The notes under the pieces were generated by a model. That model had not been told where the DNA came from, searched no databases, and saw nothing but the letters and a program-made list of their open reading frames with translations. Source: Phaeovibrio sulfidiphilus (GTDB lineage Bacteria > Pseudomonadota > Alphaproteobacteria > Rhodospirillales > Rhodospirillaceae). From it: a stretch of DNA of 64,000 nt. Positions 37,189-46,388 of this stretch are shown one piece after another. Within the stretch, counting starts at the first letter, position 1. Every line of letters begins with the position of its first letter. The DNA lies in NCBI RefSeq assembly GCF_014861485.1, contig NZ_JACZHT010000002.1, positions 406,296 to 470,295 on the forward strand, written 5' to 3'. The position numbers were made by a program, and so were the translations under genes.

Positions 37189-38652
37189 TCAGTGAAAGGC
37201 CGGGTCGGTCTGCTGGCGGCCCGAGGGGGGCTCCCAGGGATGGTTTTCGGGCATGACCAGAAGGGGGCGCCGGAGAATGGGCCGGGTTTCACCGGGCTCG
37301 ATCCTGAGACCGTCACAGATGTAGTAGCCCTTCTTGCCGGATCCAAGGGTGTAGGGCGGCCGCTCCGTCCCCTCCGGAGCCGGGTTCCACAGGGCGGAGA
37401 CCGTGTCTCCCCTGCGGGTGTAGACCATCTCGATCATGCCGTTCGGGAGGATATTTTCCCGCACGAATGTGGCCCCCCGGAGAAAGGAGGCGGCATCGGT
37501 GAACCCGCACAGGGAGGGCTTGGGCCTGTAGTCGAAGTCAAGGAGCCCGAAGACCGCCTCGAGGGTATGCTTGTCCTGAAGCTTGTCTTTCAGCTCGTAA
37601 ATCCAGACCCCCCTGATGAAGTCCAGCTTGGGCATCCACAGCAGGAGCTGGGCGGTGTGGTCGATGCGCCCGGTCACGGTGAACCCGCACGGTCCCACCG
37701 TGTCCGGCCACCCGGTCTCGGTGACCAGGATCGGGACATCCTGTCCTCCGGTCTTTTCGCGCACGAGCGCGCCCAGAGCCTGGAGGTTGTTGATGACGAG
37801 AGCCGCGCCGCGCTTTTGCGCCCCCGCGCAGTGGGCATAGACATGGACGGACAGGGCGTCCGCGCCGTCCAGAACGCCACGGTCAAGGGCCTCCCTCACC
37901 CAGTCCAGTCCCTTGTCCAGGCTGAAGGCGCCCACCACGATTTTGGCGTTGGGATTGGCCGCCCTAACGGCCGGGATTGCCGCGCGGGTCAGGGCCACGT
38001 AGCTGGCTGCGGTGCCGTTCTTCCGGTCCGCGGGGAAGGTGCCTCCGCCGATGTCCCATTCGTTCCAGAGCTCAATGTAGGGCGAGGGGCTGTAGGCGGC
38101 AGCCATCCGGGCCGCCGCCGCCGCCCGGGAGGCAAAACGGCCTATGGCCTCGGGCGTGGTGGGAAACTGGCCCTCGTTGGCGCTCCGGTTCGAGGCAAAG
38201 ACAACCGCAAGGATCCCGGTTCCCCGGGGGAGCCCGTCGAGAAGGTCTTTCACCGGTGTGAGCCCCGAGGGGAAGGCCGTCCCCCGTTCCGGCAGGATAT
38301 AGCCCGGGGCCTCGGACCACACCATCTCGGTCCGGATGGACTCAAAGCCCAGGGTCCGGAACCAGGACAGGGTGTCCTTGATGACATAGCCGTACCCGTT
38401 TCCCGGCCCTCCCCGAAAGAGCTTCCGAACCCCGAGGTTGGTGCCGTGATGGGTGTTGACGCCCAGAAGGTAGGGCATGGGCTCCCGTGTCTCCTGCGGT
38501 TTGACGGGGCCCGGCGCCCTGTTTTGGGCCGGAGGGGCCGCGCAGGACGCTCCCGGAAGAACGGCCGCAAGCACGGCGCAGAGCAGCAGAACAGCTCCGG
38601 GGCGCGGGCCCGGAGCGCGTCGGAGGAATTTTCCAAAAAGCCGTCGGGGCAT
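37189..38652 (-). CDS. Secreted GH39-like (PslG-like) glycoside hydrolase
   Basis: The 487-residue protein has an N-terminal signal (AVLLLCAVLAAVLPGASC) that could also be a lipobox. A clan-A TIM barrel follows. The predicted acid/base is Glu198 in ELWNEWDIGG and the nucleophile is Glu312 in ILVTETGWPD, the 4/7 spacing of GH5/GH39 enzymes. PslG of Pseudomonas is a GH39 endoglycosidase encoded inside a biofilm polysaccharide operon. The same placement here suggests trimming of the exopolysaccharide made by this locus. AGGAGA lies 8 nt before the chosen ATG. The substrate is unknown. Confidence 0.82.
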   Translation of the reverse strand: MPRRLFGKFLRRAPGPRPGAVLLLCAVLAAVLPGASCAAPPAQNRAPGPVKPQETREPMPYLLGVNTHHGTNLGVRKLFRGGPGNGYGYVIKDTLSWFRTLGFESIRTEMVWSEAPGYILPERGTAFPSGLTPVKDLLDGLPRGTGILAVVFASNRSANEGQFPTTPEAIGRFASRAAAAARMAAAYSPSPYIELWNEWDIGGGTFPADRKNGTAASYVALTRAAIPAVRAANPNAKIVVGAFSLDKGLDWVREALDRGVLDGADALSVHVYAHCAGAQKRGAALVINNLQALGALVREKTGGQDVPILVTETGWPDTVGPCGFTVTGRIDHTAQLLLWMPKLDFIRGVWIYELKDKLQDKHTLEAVFGLLDFDYRPKPSLCGFTDAASFLRGATFVRENILPNGMIEMVYTRRGDTVSALWNPAPEGTERPPYTLGSGKKGYYICDGLRIEPGETRPILRRPLLVMPENHPWEPPSGRQQTDPAFH

Positions 38653-38724
38653 GGGCAGGTCTCCTGGAGCCGGCGGGAACGCGGACGGGGCAGGACAGGG
38701 TGGCGTGCGTGTCACGCGACCATA

Positions 38725-39936
38725 TTACACGCGACTGCGGTTGTTTTGAATGGCGTCCTCAAACGCGGACAGGGTCCGCTCCGCGATCCGCGTGGGATCG
38801 AAGAGCTGTCGGGCCTTGGGGGTCTCGAGCCGTTTTTCATCAAGAACGGATGGGGTTTGTCGGATGTGATTCAGGATTTGAATCAAGTCCCGGGGGCGCT
38901 CCGGCTCAAAGCAGAAGCCCCATGCCCCGTTTCCGGCCGTCTCGAAAAGCCCTCCCCGGTTGGTGACAATGGGCACCGCACCGTTGAGGATGCTCTCCAT
39001 GACCGTGCGCCCGGAAGGCTCGTTCCACAGGGCGTTGGCGACGGTCACGTCCACCCGGGCGTAAAGATCCTCGGGCTTCTGCTGGCCCAGAAACTCCACG
39101 GGCAGATCCCGGGCGAGGGCTTTCAGGTGGGCGACGTAATCGGGATTGCCGTTTCCCGCCACATGAAGACGCCAGGATCGTGGGAAAAACTCCCGCAGCG
39201 TGCCCAGGAGGGACTCCAGTCCCTTCTCGGGGGAGAGGCGGGCGATAAAGCCGATATTGAGCCGGTCGGGCTCGAGCAGCCCCTTGCGCGCCGGCAGCCC
39301 GTCCGGGGGGGCGTAGGAGCGGCTGACGACGCTCTGGGCGCAGTCGGGGAACAGGCCCTCCCGGTCATGAATGACCGATTTCATGTACTCGCTGACGTAG
39401 ATGGCGTGCGAGACCTTCCGTGACAGGGGCAGCGAGCGGTTCCGGGCGAAGATCCGGCACAGCCGGCAGACGTTTGCGCAGTTGGTTCCGTCCTTGCGGA
39501 TCATTCCCGAGCGTGTGCAGACGGGATAGTAGTCGTTGGCCGTGTGCACAACGGGGATCCCCAGGCGGAAGGCCGCCCGCCAGACCCCGAGGGACAGGGA
39601 TGCGAGGGTGTTCGTGTTCACCACGTCCGGGCGGAAGGTCTCCAGAACCCGGACATAGTCGTCATCCATCAGGTGGCGGAACCGGTCATTGATGTGGAAG
39701 AGAAGCCGCTGGGCCGCCGGATGGTCCCCGTCCAGGTAGAGATTTCGGGTCTTGACCCGGAAATCCATGAATCCGGTGGGCTCGTGCAGGCGCGTTGCGG
39801 TGTGGTCGTCCACCGAGAGGATGCCGATCTCATGCCCCATGTCCCGCAGGGACCGTCCCAGGGCGCGCACGGACATCTCGCCGCCACAGACAACGCCCTT
39901 GCGGTCAAAATTTCGGTTTGCGATCAGGATGCGCAT
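38725..39936 (-). CDS. Glycosyltransferase, GT4 family (GT-B)
   Basis: A 403-residue cytosolic enzyme. The N-terminal domain begins MRILIANRNFDRKGVVCGGE. The C-terminal domain has LNIGFIARLSPEKGLESLL and the EX7E-like EPSGRTVMESILNGAVPIV. An unusual short cysteine group (NCANVCRLCRI) lies near residue 152-162 and may bind metal. It likely adds a sugar to the lipid-linked repeat unit. A GTG at 39948 is an alternative start. It is preceded by two 19-bp direct repeats and followed by the GH39-like gene. Confidence 0.9.
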   Translation of the reverse strand: MRILIANRNFDRKGVVCGGEMSVRALGRSLRDMGHEIGILSVDDHTATRLHEPTGFMDFRVKTRNLYLDGDHPAAQRLLFHINDRFRHLMDDDYVRVLETFRPDVVNTNTLASLSLGVWRAAFRLGIPVVHTANDYYPVCTRSGMIRKDGTNCANVCRLCRIFARNRSLPLSRKVSHAIYVSEYMKSVIHDREGLFPDCAQSVVSRSYAPPDGLPARKGLLEPDRLNIGFIARLSPEKGLESLLGTLREFFPRSWRLHVAGNGNPDYVAHLKALARDLPVEFLGQQKPEDLYARVDVTVANALWNEPSGRTVMESILNGAVPIVTNRGGLFETAGNGAWGFCFEPERPRDLIQILNHIRQTPSVLDEKRLETPKARQLFDPTRIAERTLSAFEDAIQNNRSRV

Positions 39937-39956
39937 GCGGTCTCTCACTCTCTCTC

Positions 39957-40001
39957 CACGTGCCGGTGGACCGGCCTTTCTTCACGTGCCGGTGGACCGG
40001 C
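39957..40001. repeat. Two 19-bp direct repeats containing inverted CCGGT..ACCGG cores
   Basis: CACGTGCCGGTGGACCGGC occurs at 39957-39975 and again at 39983-40001, 26 bp apart. Each copy contains a dyad CCGGT-GG-ACCGG and a CACGTG. They lie 21 and 47 bp upstream of the leftward glycosyltransferase start codon, where an operator or a translational control hairpin would be expected. Confidence 0.85.
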
Positions 40002-40151
40002 GGGCCCGGGGCCGGCCCCAGTTTAGCGTCTGGCGGCCGGCGAATGAAGCGGGTCGGGAGCGGGGCCGTCGTGCGGGCCGCGCTGGCCTGGCCCTCCGAC
40101 AGGGCTCCCTTGGTCCGGCAGGTGCGGCTGCTGGTCGGGTCCGGGCCGCCC

Positions 40152-41990
40152 CTACCGGGCGGGTACGGACGGGCGCCTGGCGTTTGACATCAGGTAGCCG
40201 ACCGCGTAGCCGCCGAACACCATGGACGCCGTCGAGAACATGACGCTGTCCGTGACCCCGCCAAGGAGGATGAAGTTCAGGATCACCGCGTAGGTCAAAA
40301 CCCGGCTGGCGCTGAAGTCGGCCCTGAAGACCGTCCGGCCCGCCAGAAAGAAGATGACCATGGCGCTGATCCCCATGGTGATGCCCAGGGCAAGGAACAG
40401 GTTGTCCGGGTGTCCGCCCAGGGACCAGTGGGTCAGGGATCCGGCGATCGCAACCGAGCCGATCCCGTCGCCAATAAAGAGCGTGGGCAACGCCACGAGG
40501 CGTGAGATTGCATTGGGCCAGACGATGAAGGTCCGCTCCCACAGGGATGTGGCCACCTTCCCGAACAGTCCGGCGATGTCCACCTGATAGAGGATGAACG
40601 GTGCCAGCATGCCGCCCAGAAGGGCCACAAGGGTCACCAGCTTTGTGAACCGTGTGGCCAGCCTGTAGTTCTGCCCGTCGTGGATGGTGGCAAAACTGAT
40701 GAGGGCGAGGGAGAAGAAGAACCAGACCTCGAAGGCGCGCTGGCGCGTTTGCTCAAAACACATCAGCCCGGCGACAACAATGAGCAGCCGGATTCCCATG
40801 GCATAGCGCTGGCCTTTGGCCGGCCACAGGGCCAGGAACGCACAGCCCAGGAAAATGGCGGTGTTGGGTGAGCCGAGCCCCAGTCCGGCAATTCTTCGGA
40901 CGCCGGAGATGCTCCAGACCTTCGTGACCGCCGAGGAGCGCAGTGTTCCCTCGAAGGTGCTGGTGGGCCAGTGAAAGCCGATGCGGGCGTCGTAGAGCAC
41001 TCCGATGACACAGACCACGACAACAAGCGCGAGCACGCGCCGCCAGAAAGGCTGGTGTTCCAGGGCGCCCGCCTGTCCGGCGGCAAACCCCAGGATAAAC
41101 ATCAGGAAAAACCGGGCCGCATGGACAATTGACGCCACCTTCAGGGACAGGAGCGACAGCAGGCACCAGGCAAGGATCAAAAAGAGGGCGATCGGGATTC
41201 CCGTCTGGTGCCGGCGGCTCTGGTGAAAGGAGATGTACCCCAGAACCCCGAGCAAGATGAGGTCGGGAATATACCAGATCTGGGGAATGTAGGCCCGGAT
41301 CGGTGCTCCCCAGGCCTCACGGGCCAGAAGGATCAGGACCATGGCCCCAAGGATGGCGATATAGCGCCGTTCGTTGCCCGCCTCGGGAACAGCGAGGCCT
41401 CGGTCGGGGGGAGCTCGGCGGGGACTGGACGACGGGGGGATGACGCCACGCCAGAGCCCGGACGGCCGTGCCGCAGCCGGGCCTTCCCGGTCGGTCTGGG
41501 GCTGAGCCGGTGTCGGGGCGAGGCCGATGCGTCCCGGTGCCAACCCGGTGTCCCCCTGGCCGGGTGTGCTGTGCCCGCCGGTCCCGTTCTCCCCTGTCTC
41601 AGCGCGCGCCCGGGGAGGGCTCGGGAAGCGGTTGCGGTACTCGGGCCACCGCTCACGGATTGCGTCCCGGCCCGGAAGGCCCAGTCCGGTCCGTCCCGGG
41701 GGGCTGTCCGTGCTGTGAGCGCCGTCCCGGCTGGTTCCGGAGTCCGGGGTCTCCGCGCCGGCGGTGTCCCCCGTGGGGCGGGAGTCCGCAGGGCCCCCGA
41801 ACCCGAACCGGGGCAGGGCGAGCCGCGTGCGGAGGCCTCCGGCGCCTGTCGGGCCCCCGGGCACGGGAATGCCCGTCGGGCGCGCCATGGGGAGGCCGGT
41901 CGTCTGGCGCCCGGGGGCTAAAGGTGTCGGGTCCGCAGAGTCCGGGCGTGGATCCGGAAGACGGGTGTCGGGCTTTGTGAAGCTGTTCAT
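40152..41990 (-). CDS. O-antigen polymerase/ligase-like membrane protein (Wzy type) with disordered N-terminus
   Basis: A 612-residue protein. The first 210 residues are Pro/Gly/Arg/Thr-rich and look disordered. About ten membrane helices follow, from YIAILGAMVLILLAREAWG to FILLGGVTDSVMFSTASMVF. The motif GGHPDNLFLALGITMG near residue 540 resembles the conserved H-NxxL loop of the Wzy/WaaL superfamily. It probably polymerises the exported repeat unit. GGAAAA lies 6 nt before the ATG. It is first in the leftward polysaccharide locus and divergent from the PrsT-type gene. Confidence 0.8.
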   Translation of the reverse strand: MNSFTKPDTRLPDPRPDSADPTPLAPGRQTTGLPMARPTGIPVPGGPTGAGGLRTRLALPRFGFGGPADSRPTGDTAGAETPDSGTSRDGAHSTDSPPGRTGLGLPGRDAIRERWPEYRNRFPSPPRARAETGENGTGGHSTPGQGDTGLAPGRIGLAPTPAQPQTDREGPAAARPSGLWRGVIPPSSSPRRAPPDRGLAVPEAGNERRYIAILGAMVLILLAREAWGAPIRAYIPQIWYIPDLILLGVLGYISFHQSRRHQTGIPIALFLILAWCLLSLLSLKVASIVHAARFFLMFILGFAAGQAGALEHQPFWRRVLALVVVVCVIGVLYDARIGFHWPTSTFEGTLRSSAVTKVWSISGVRRIAGLGLGSPNTAIFLGCAFLALWPAKGQRYAMGIRLLIVVAGLMCFEQTRQRAFEVWFFFSLALISFATIHDGQNYRLATRFTKLVTLVALLGGMLAPFILYQVDIAGLFGKVATSLWERTFIVWPNAISRLVALPTLFIGDGIGSVAIAGSLTHWSLGGHPDNLFLALGITMGISAMVIFFLAGRTVFRADFSASRVLTYAVILNFILLGGVTDSVMFSTASMVFGGYAVGYLMSNARRPSVPAR

Positions 41991-42606
41991 GGGCGGTTTT
42001 CCAGAAGCCGTGCGTTCCTCGGGGCGTCCCCGGAGCCGGCGGGGTACTGGGACAGGGCCGGGCACCTTTCCTTGCAGCGGTGCTGTTTGCGGATCAGTCC
42101 GGGGCGCCGTGCAGCCCGGCCCGGGCGGGGCGCGGCCGGGCGGGGGCTCCGTTCCGCCGGGCCCACACCATACCCCGGTCCCTCAGGGAAAGCCCTGTGT
42201 TTTTCGTGCTCCACCCCAGGGGGCCTACTGATACGTGCGTGTCTTGCCATATAAGCGGAAGACAGGCGTTCGTCGAGGCCTGGCGCGCAGGGATGTGCCG
42301 TCCTGTAACGCCAATTCGTGGTCGCGTGGCCCGCTCTGCATCTCCTGCCCGGGCCAGGATCCCCTTCGGAGCGGGCGGGACGGGGCCTGAAGGCGGCGGG
42401 CACACGGGTGGGAGGGCTCCCGGGGCACCCGGGGAGCGGGTGCGGGCGGGGCGTTTGTGAAATCACGATTACTTCTCATTAACCACAGCTCTCTTTTATA
42501 AATTATCTAATGATATTGGCGGGCTTTTCTGACATAGTTTCCCCTGATACGGGTGACTGCGGTTTCCCGGTTTTTGTTTGGGTCCATAAGGGGTGACAGG
42601 AAAAGC
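41991..42606. other. Divergent intergenic region between polymerase and PrsT-type gene
   Basis: No gene is supported. The left part is GC-rich. The right part (42455-42540) is strikingly AT-rich for this genome, with TTATAAATTATCTAATGATATT. It most likely holds the promoter of the rightward gene. Confidence 0.55.
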
Positions 42607-45000
42607 ATGGCTAGAAAATATGCAACTCTCACCTTGTCAGCAGCGCTTGCGGCCGCTCTTCTGGTTGGCTGCGATTCGGCAGAGGACAAGGAAACAAAGT
42701 ACATGGAGCGCGGCATCCAGTACCTTGAGAAAAGCGATTATGACAAGGCGCGGGTTGAATTCCGGAACGCGGCACGGATCAATCCGACCAGTGCGGAAGT
42801 TTACTACTATTTCGGTGTTCTTGACGAGGCCAAGGGGCAGATCCGCAACGCCGTCGGGAACTACCTGCATGCCGAGATGCAAGACCCGTCCTATGTGCCT
42901 GCCCGCCTGAAGATTGCGCAGTTCGCCCTTGCCAGCGGTGCCTATGACGAGGCCCAGACCCGCCTGACAGCCGTTCTGGACCTGGACCCCAACAACGTGG
43001 AGGCCCATGCGGTCCAGGGGGCCCTGAACCTGCGTCGGGAGGACTATGCGGGTGCGGAGCGCGAGGCCCGGTTTGCCCTCGAGAAAGAGCCTGGCAACAT
43101 GATTGCCATCTCCGTGCTCACCGGTCTTTATATGGCCAAGAAAGAGCCCGAGCGCGCCAACCAGGTGGTTGACGAGGGGCTGAAGTCCAGTCCGGACAAC
43201 GAGGGGCTCCTGCTTCTGAAGGCCTCGGTGGCGGAGCGCCAGGACAATATCGAACGCTTCGAGGAGGCCTACCGCCAGATCTTCCAGAAGGATCCGGCGA
43301 ACGTGGCCCGCCGTTCGGAGATGGCCCAGAAATATCTCCAGCTGGGGCGGGTGGATGACGCGGAGCGCACCCTGAGAGAGGGGATCAAGGCGGATCCGTC
43401 CTCGGTGGCCCTGCATCAGGCCCTTGTCTACTTCCTGGCAGAGACCCGGGGGCTGGACGCGGCCGAGGCCGAGGTCAAGCTCGCCAAGACCCAGATCAAG
43501 TCCGAGGCCCGGGGAGCCAACCCGGATTTCTGGCTTGCGGACATCTTCCTGCGTCGCGGGGAGGCGGACCGCGCCGAAAGCCTGCTGCGCGAGATGTCCA
43601 GTTCCGGGGATGAGGATACCCGACTTGGCGCGCGCACCGTTCTTGCCCAGATTGCCTATGAGCGGGGCAAGACCGCCGAGGCGGATCAGATGGTCAGGGA
43701 CATCCTGAAGGACAAGCCCGATTACACCGCGGCCCTTCTTCTGCGGGCGCGTCTGGCGTTTGACAAGGGGCTCTTCCAGGAGGTGGTGTCCGACGCCCGC
43801 ACGATCCTGAGGGATCAGCCGGACTCGGTGGACGCCATGCGTCTTCTGGCCGAGGCCCTGTTTGCCCAGGGGCGCGTCGATCTGGCCATCGAGGAGCAGA
43901 ACGCTCTGGTCACGGCGGCGCCCGAGGACGTGGCCGCAAAGGTCCGTCTGGCCCAGTTCTACGACATGCACCAGGATGCCACCCGGGCGCTGGACATTCT
44001 CCAGCAGGTGACCGAGAACACACCCGACTACCCCGTCGGCTGGGAAAGCATGGCCCGCATCGGAATTGCCCAGGAGAAGTATGACCTTGTGAACAAGGCC
44101 ATCGGTGAGTTGCGCCGCCTGGACGGGCAGGCCCTTCTTGCGGACTACCTCCAGGGTGTTCTGGATCTCCGTCAGGGGAAACCGGATGTGGCCGTTCCGC
44201 TGCTGAGAAAGGTGGCCTCTTCGGATCCCACCTCGCCTCTGGGCGACCGGGCGCTCAATACCCTGGTCCAGACCTGGAGCGGCTCGGGTCAGTATGACCA
44301 GGCTCTGGAGTTCCTTCGCTCCCTGAAAAGCGAGGACATCGGCATCCGGCTTCTGACCGGAGAGGTGCTCATTGCCCAGGGCAAGCTCGATGAGGCCCGC
44401 ACCCTGTACGAGGACATCGCCCGTGAGGCCCCGAATACGGGTGCCGCCTATCTGGCGCTGGCCTCGATCCGTGCGCAGGAAGGCGATGTCGAGGCGGCCA
44501 AGGGTATTTTGAACGAGGGCATCAAGAGCGATCCCCAGGATCTGCGTATTCCCATGATGCTGGCCTCGATTTTGACCTCCGAGAAGAACTACACGGAAGC
44601 CATCAAGATCTACGACGGCATTTTGAAGGTCAATCCCGAGTACGATCTGGCGGCTAACAACCTGGCGGCGCTGATCTCCGACTTCCAGTACACCGATCCC
44701 CAGGCTCTCGAGCGGGCCCGGCGTCTGGCGGAGCGTTTCCAGAGTTCCGAGAACCCCATCGCGCTGGACACCCTGGGCTGGGTCTACTACCGCCAGGGCG
44801 AGCTGGACCGCGCCATCACCTACCTGAAGCGGGTGGTTGCGGCCATGCCGGGCGAGCCCCAGCTGCACTATCACTATGGCGCGGCGCTGTACAAGAAGGG
44901 GATGAAGGACCAGGCCAGGGAGGAGCTTGAGGCTGCCGTGGTCGAGGGTGCCGAGTATCCCGGCATCGAGGACGCGCGCAAGATGCTCAACGAGCTTTAG
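42607..45000 (+). CDS. prsT: PrsT-type TPR-repeat lipoprotein of exopolysaccharide system
   Basis: A 797-residue lipoprotein. The signal and lipobox are TLSAALAAALLVGC (Cys22). The remainder is almost entirely tetratricopeptide repeats, such as YDKARVEFRNAARINPTSAE, YLEKSDYDKA and GWVYYRQGELDRAITYLKR. The size and architecture fit PrsT, the TPR protein of XrtA/PEP-CTERM exopolysaccharide loci. No exosortase XrtA or PEP-CTERM protein is in the window, so the name rests on architecture and context. AGGAAAAG precedes the ATG. A strong terminator follows. Confidence 0.8.
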   Translation: MARKYATLTLSAALAAALLVGCDSAEDKETKYMERGIQYLEKSDYDKARVEFRNAARINPTSAEVYYYFGVLDEAKGQIRNAVGNYLHAEMQDPSYVPARLKIAQFALASGAYDEAQTRLTAVLDLDPNNVEAHAVQGALNLRREDYAGAEREARFALEKEPGNMIAISVLTGLYMAKKEPERANQVVDEGLKSSPDNEGLLLLKASVAERQDNIERFEEAYRQIFQKDPANVARRSEMAQKYLQLGRVDDAERTLREGIKADPSSVALHQALVYFLAETRGLDAAEAEVKLAKTQIKSEARGANPDFWLADIFLRRGEADRAESLLREMSSSGDEDTRLGARTVLAQIAYERGKTAEADQMVRDILKDKPDYTAALLLRARLAFDKGLFQEVVSDARTILRDQPDSVDAMRLLAEALFAQGRVDLAIEEQNALVTAAPEDVAAKVRLAQFYDMHQDATRALDILQQVTENTPDYPVGWESMARIGIAQEKYDLVNKAIGELRRLDGQALLADYLQGVLDLRQGKPDVAVPLLRKVASSDPTSPLGDRALNTLVQTWSGSGQYDQALEFLRSLKSEDIGIRLLTGEVLIAQGKLDEARTLYEDIAREAPNTGAAYLALASIRAQEGDVEAAKGILNEGIKSDPQDLRIPMMLASILTSEKNYTEAIKIYDGILKVNPEYDLAANNLAALISDFQYTDPQALERARRLAERFQSSENPIALDTLGWVYYRQGELDRAITYLKRVVAAMPGEPQLHYHYGAALYKKGMKDQAREELEAAVVEGAEYPGIEDARKMLNEL

Positions 45001-45028
45001 GAGCCAGCGCCCCTGCGGGCGTGACACA

Positions 45029-45061
45029 AGGCGCCGGGTGGTCTCGCCCGGCGCCTTTTTT
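45029..45061 (+). terminator. Rho-independent terminator of the PrsT-type gene
   Basis: A perfect 10-bp stem AGGCGCCGGG / CCCGGCGCCT with an 8-nt loop is followed by six T residues. It stands 28 bp after the stop codon. Confidence 0.92.
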
Positions 45062-45134
45062 GTTTTTTGCAGGGGGGCCTGGGGGCGGCTGATCCGGGGA
45101 GGCTGTCTTCGGGGAACGGAGGGTGCCCGGCGGG

Positions 45135-45686
45135 TCAGCGCGGGCGGTCCAGGGCCTCCGTACACTGGCGGACCAGTTGGGCCCGGTCCCCGTCGTTCAC
45201 GACTTCGCCGTCAAGGGACAGGTCTCCCGTCCGGGCATCGTAGTGAATGACCCCGATGGGGATGTCGGTGGAGGTGACGCCCCGTGGAAACTGTCCTTTC
45301 CGGTAGAGAAAGGGATCCACGTAGAGCAGAAACGTGAACCCGTTCTCCACGCCGCCGGACCAGCGGGACCAGTCCTCCAGGTCCGCGCCCTTGACCGGCT
45401 TTCCCCGCACATCGCGCCCGCCCGAGGCGTTGACGTCAGCGCGGGGAACGTGGCGGGTCAGAAGCTGAAGGCAGTCGGACCGGCTCATGGTTACCGTCCG
45501 GCCTGCGTCCGGACCGGGGGGTGCTGCCGGAACTGGCGCCGGGCGCGAGGCCCCGGCCGGCATGGGCGGAGCGTCCTGCGCACGGATGTCGGCGGGGAGG
45601 GCTGTTCCAACCGCAAGAAACGGCACAAGCGCTGCCAGAAGGCGAGGGTATGCCAGACGGCGGGGGTATGGGGGCATGTGTGTCAT
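45135..45686 (-). CDS. Secreted protein of unknown function
   Basis: A 183-residue product with a signal peptide (LLAALVPFLAVGTALPADIRA), a short Pro/Ala linker and a compact C-terminal domain of about 115 residues. The domain includes SRSDCLQLLTRHVPRADVNA, VENGFTFLLYVDPF and a second cysteine near the end (LVRQCTEALDRPR), so one disulfide is possible. I do not recognise the family. AAAAGGAGCGCGG immediately before the ATG supports this start. It converges with the PrsT-type gene. Confidence 0.72.
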   Translation of the reverse strand: MTHMPPYPRRLAYPRLLAALVPFLAVGTALPADIRAQDAPPMPAGASRPAPVPAAPPGPDAGRTVTMSRSDCLQLLTRHVPRADVNASGGRDVRGKPVKGADLEDWSRWSGGVENGFTFLLYVDPFLYRKGQFPRGVTSTDIPIGVIHYDARTGDLSLDGEVVNDGDRAQLVRQCTEALDRPR

Positions 45687-46388
45687 CCGCGCTCCTTTTC
45701 GGGTGGGCGGCCCGGTGGTGTGTTCGCCGGGGGGCCTGCCGCCCCTTGAGGTGTCCGGTGTCCCCGGGTGGTTCCGGCGGGGCTCCGGTCAGGCTGTCGC
45801 AGGGCGCCGGGGGCGCCAGGCCGTGGCAGGGGAGCCTGGGGTGCCAGGGTGAGCCGCGTCCGGAGCCGCAGCGGGGCACGCCGCCCGCGCGCCGCCCGTG
45901 CTCCGAACCCGGGCGGCAGACCCGTGCTCCGGACTGCAAAGATCCGCGTCCGTTCCGGAGGCGCGTTCGGGGCAAGCGGGGGAAGGGGCCCCCGTGAAAA
46001 GGGTATGGGGATTTGCTCCGGCGCGCAAGCCCGGCACCCGGCGCCGTGTCCCGGTAACAGACGGCCTGCCATGGCCGCCCCGCTTGAGGAGCAGTGTCCG
46101 GGCGCATGGTCCTTTTCGCCGTTCGCGCGGTCCGGGTCTCCTCGTTCTCCGGGTGCTCCCGATGTCCGCGATCGGGGGACAGGCGGTGTGCAGCCCGGGT
46201 GCCGCCACAGAACAAATCCTTCAGGTTCCGGATCCTGCAGCCGTTCCTTTAACTGTTATTGCGAGGGGCCGGGGAAGGCGCTACCATGTTCGGATGTGGG
46301 GGCGGAGCGCGTTCCCGGGCGGGTGCCCGACACCGGCCCAGCTTGTTTCGTGCCTTTTTTTCAGGTGGTTTTCCGGGGAAACTGTTGC
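45687..46388. other. Long upstream region of the hydrogenase-like kinase gene
   Basis: The plus-strand frame of the kinase stays open through most of this stretch. The translation there is Arg/Gly/Pro-rich without recognisable sequence, and I treat it as non-coding. AT-richer DNA at 46245-46265 and 46340-46390 may hold the promoter. No clear FNR dyad was found. Confidence 0.5.

Noticed and set aside
37032..37346. Minus-strand frame that translates the 8-bp repeat into an RETGRQGD-like peptide
   Set aside because: It overlaps the hydrolase gene in another frame and has no ribosome site. The repeat is better seen as non-coding.
45768..46388. In-frame extension of the hydrogenase-like kinase
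   Set aside because: The frame is open, but the translation is low-complexity, no ribosome site fits, and the conserved part begins after 46430. It is kept as non-coding, with the caveat that the start is unproven.
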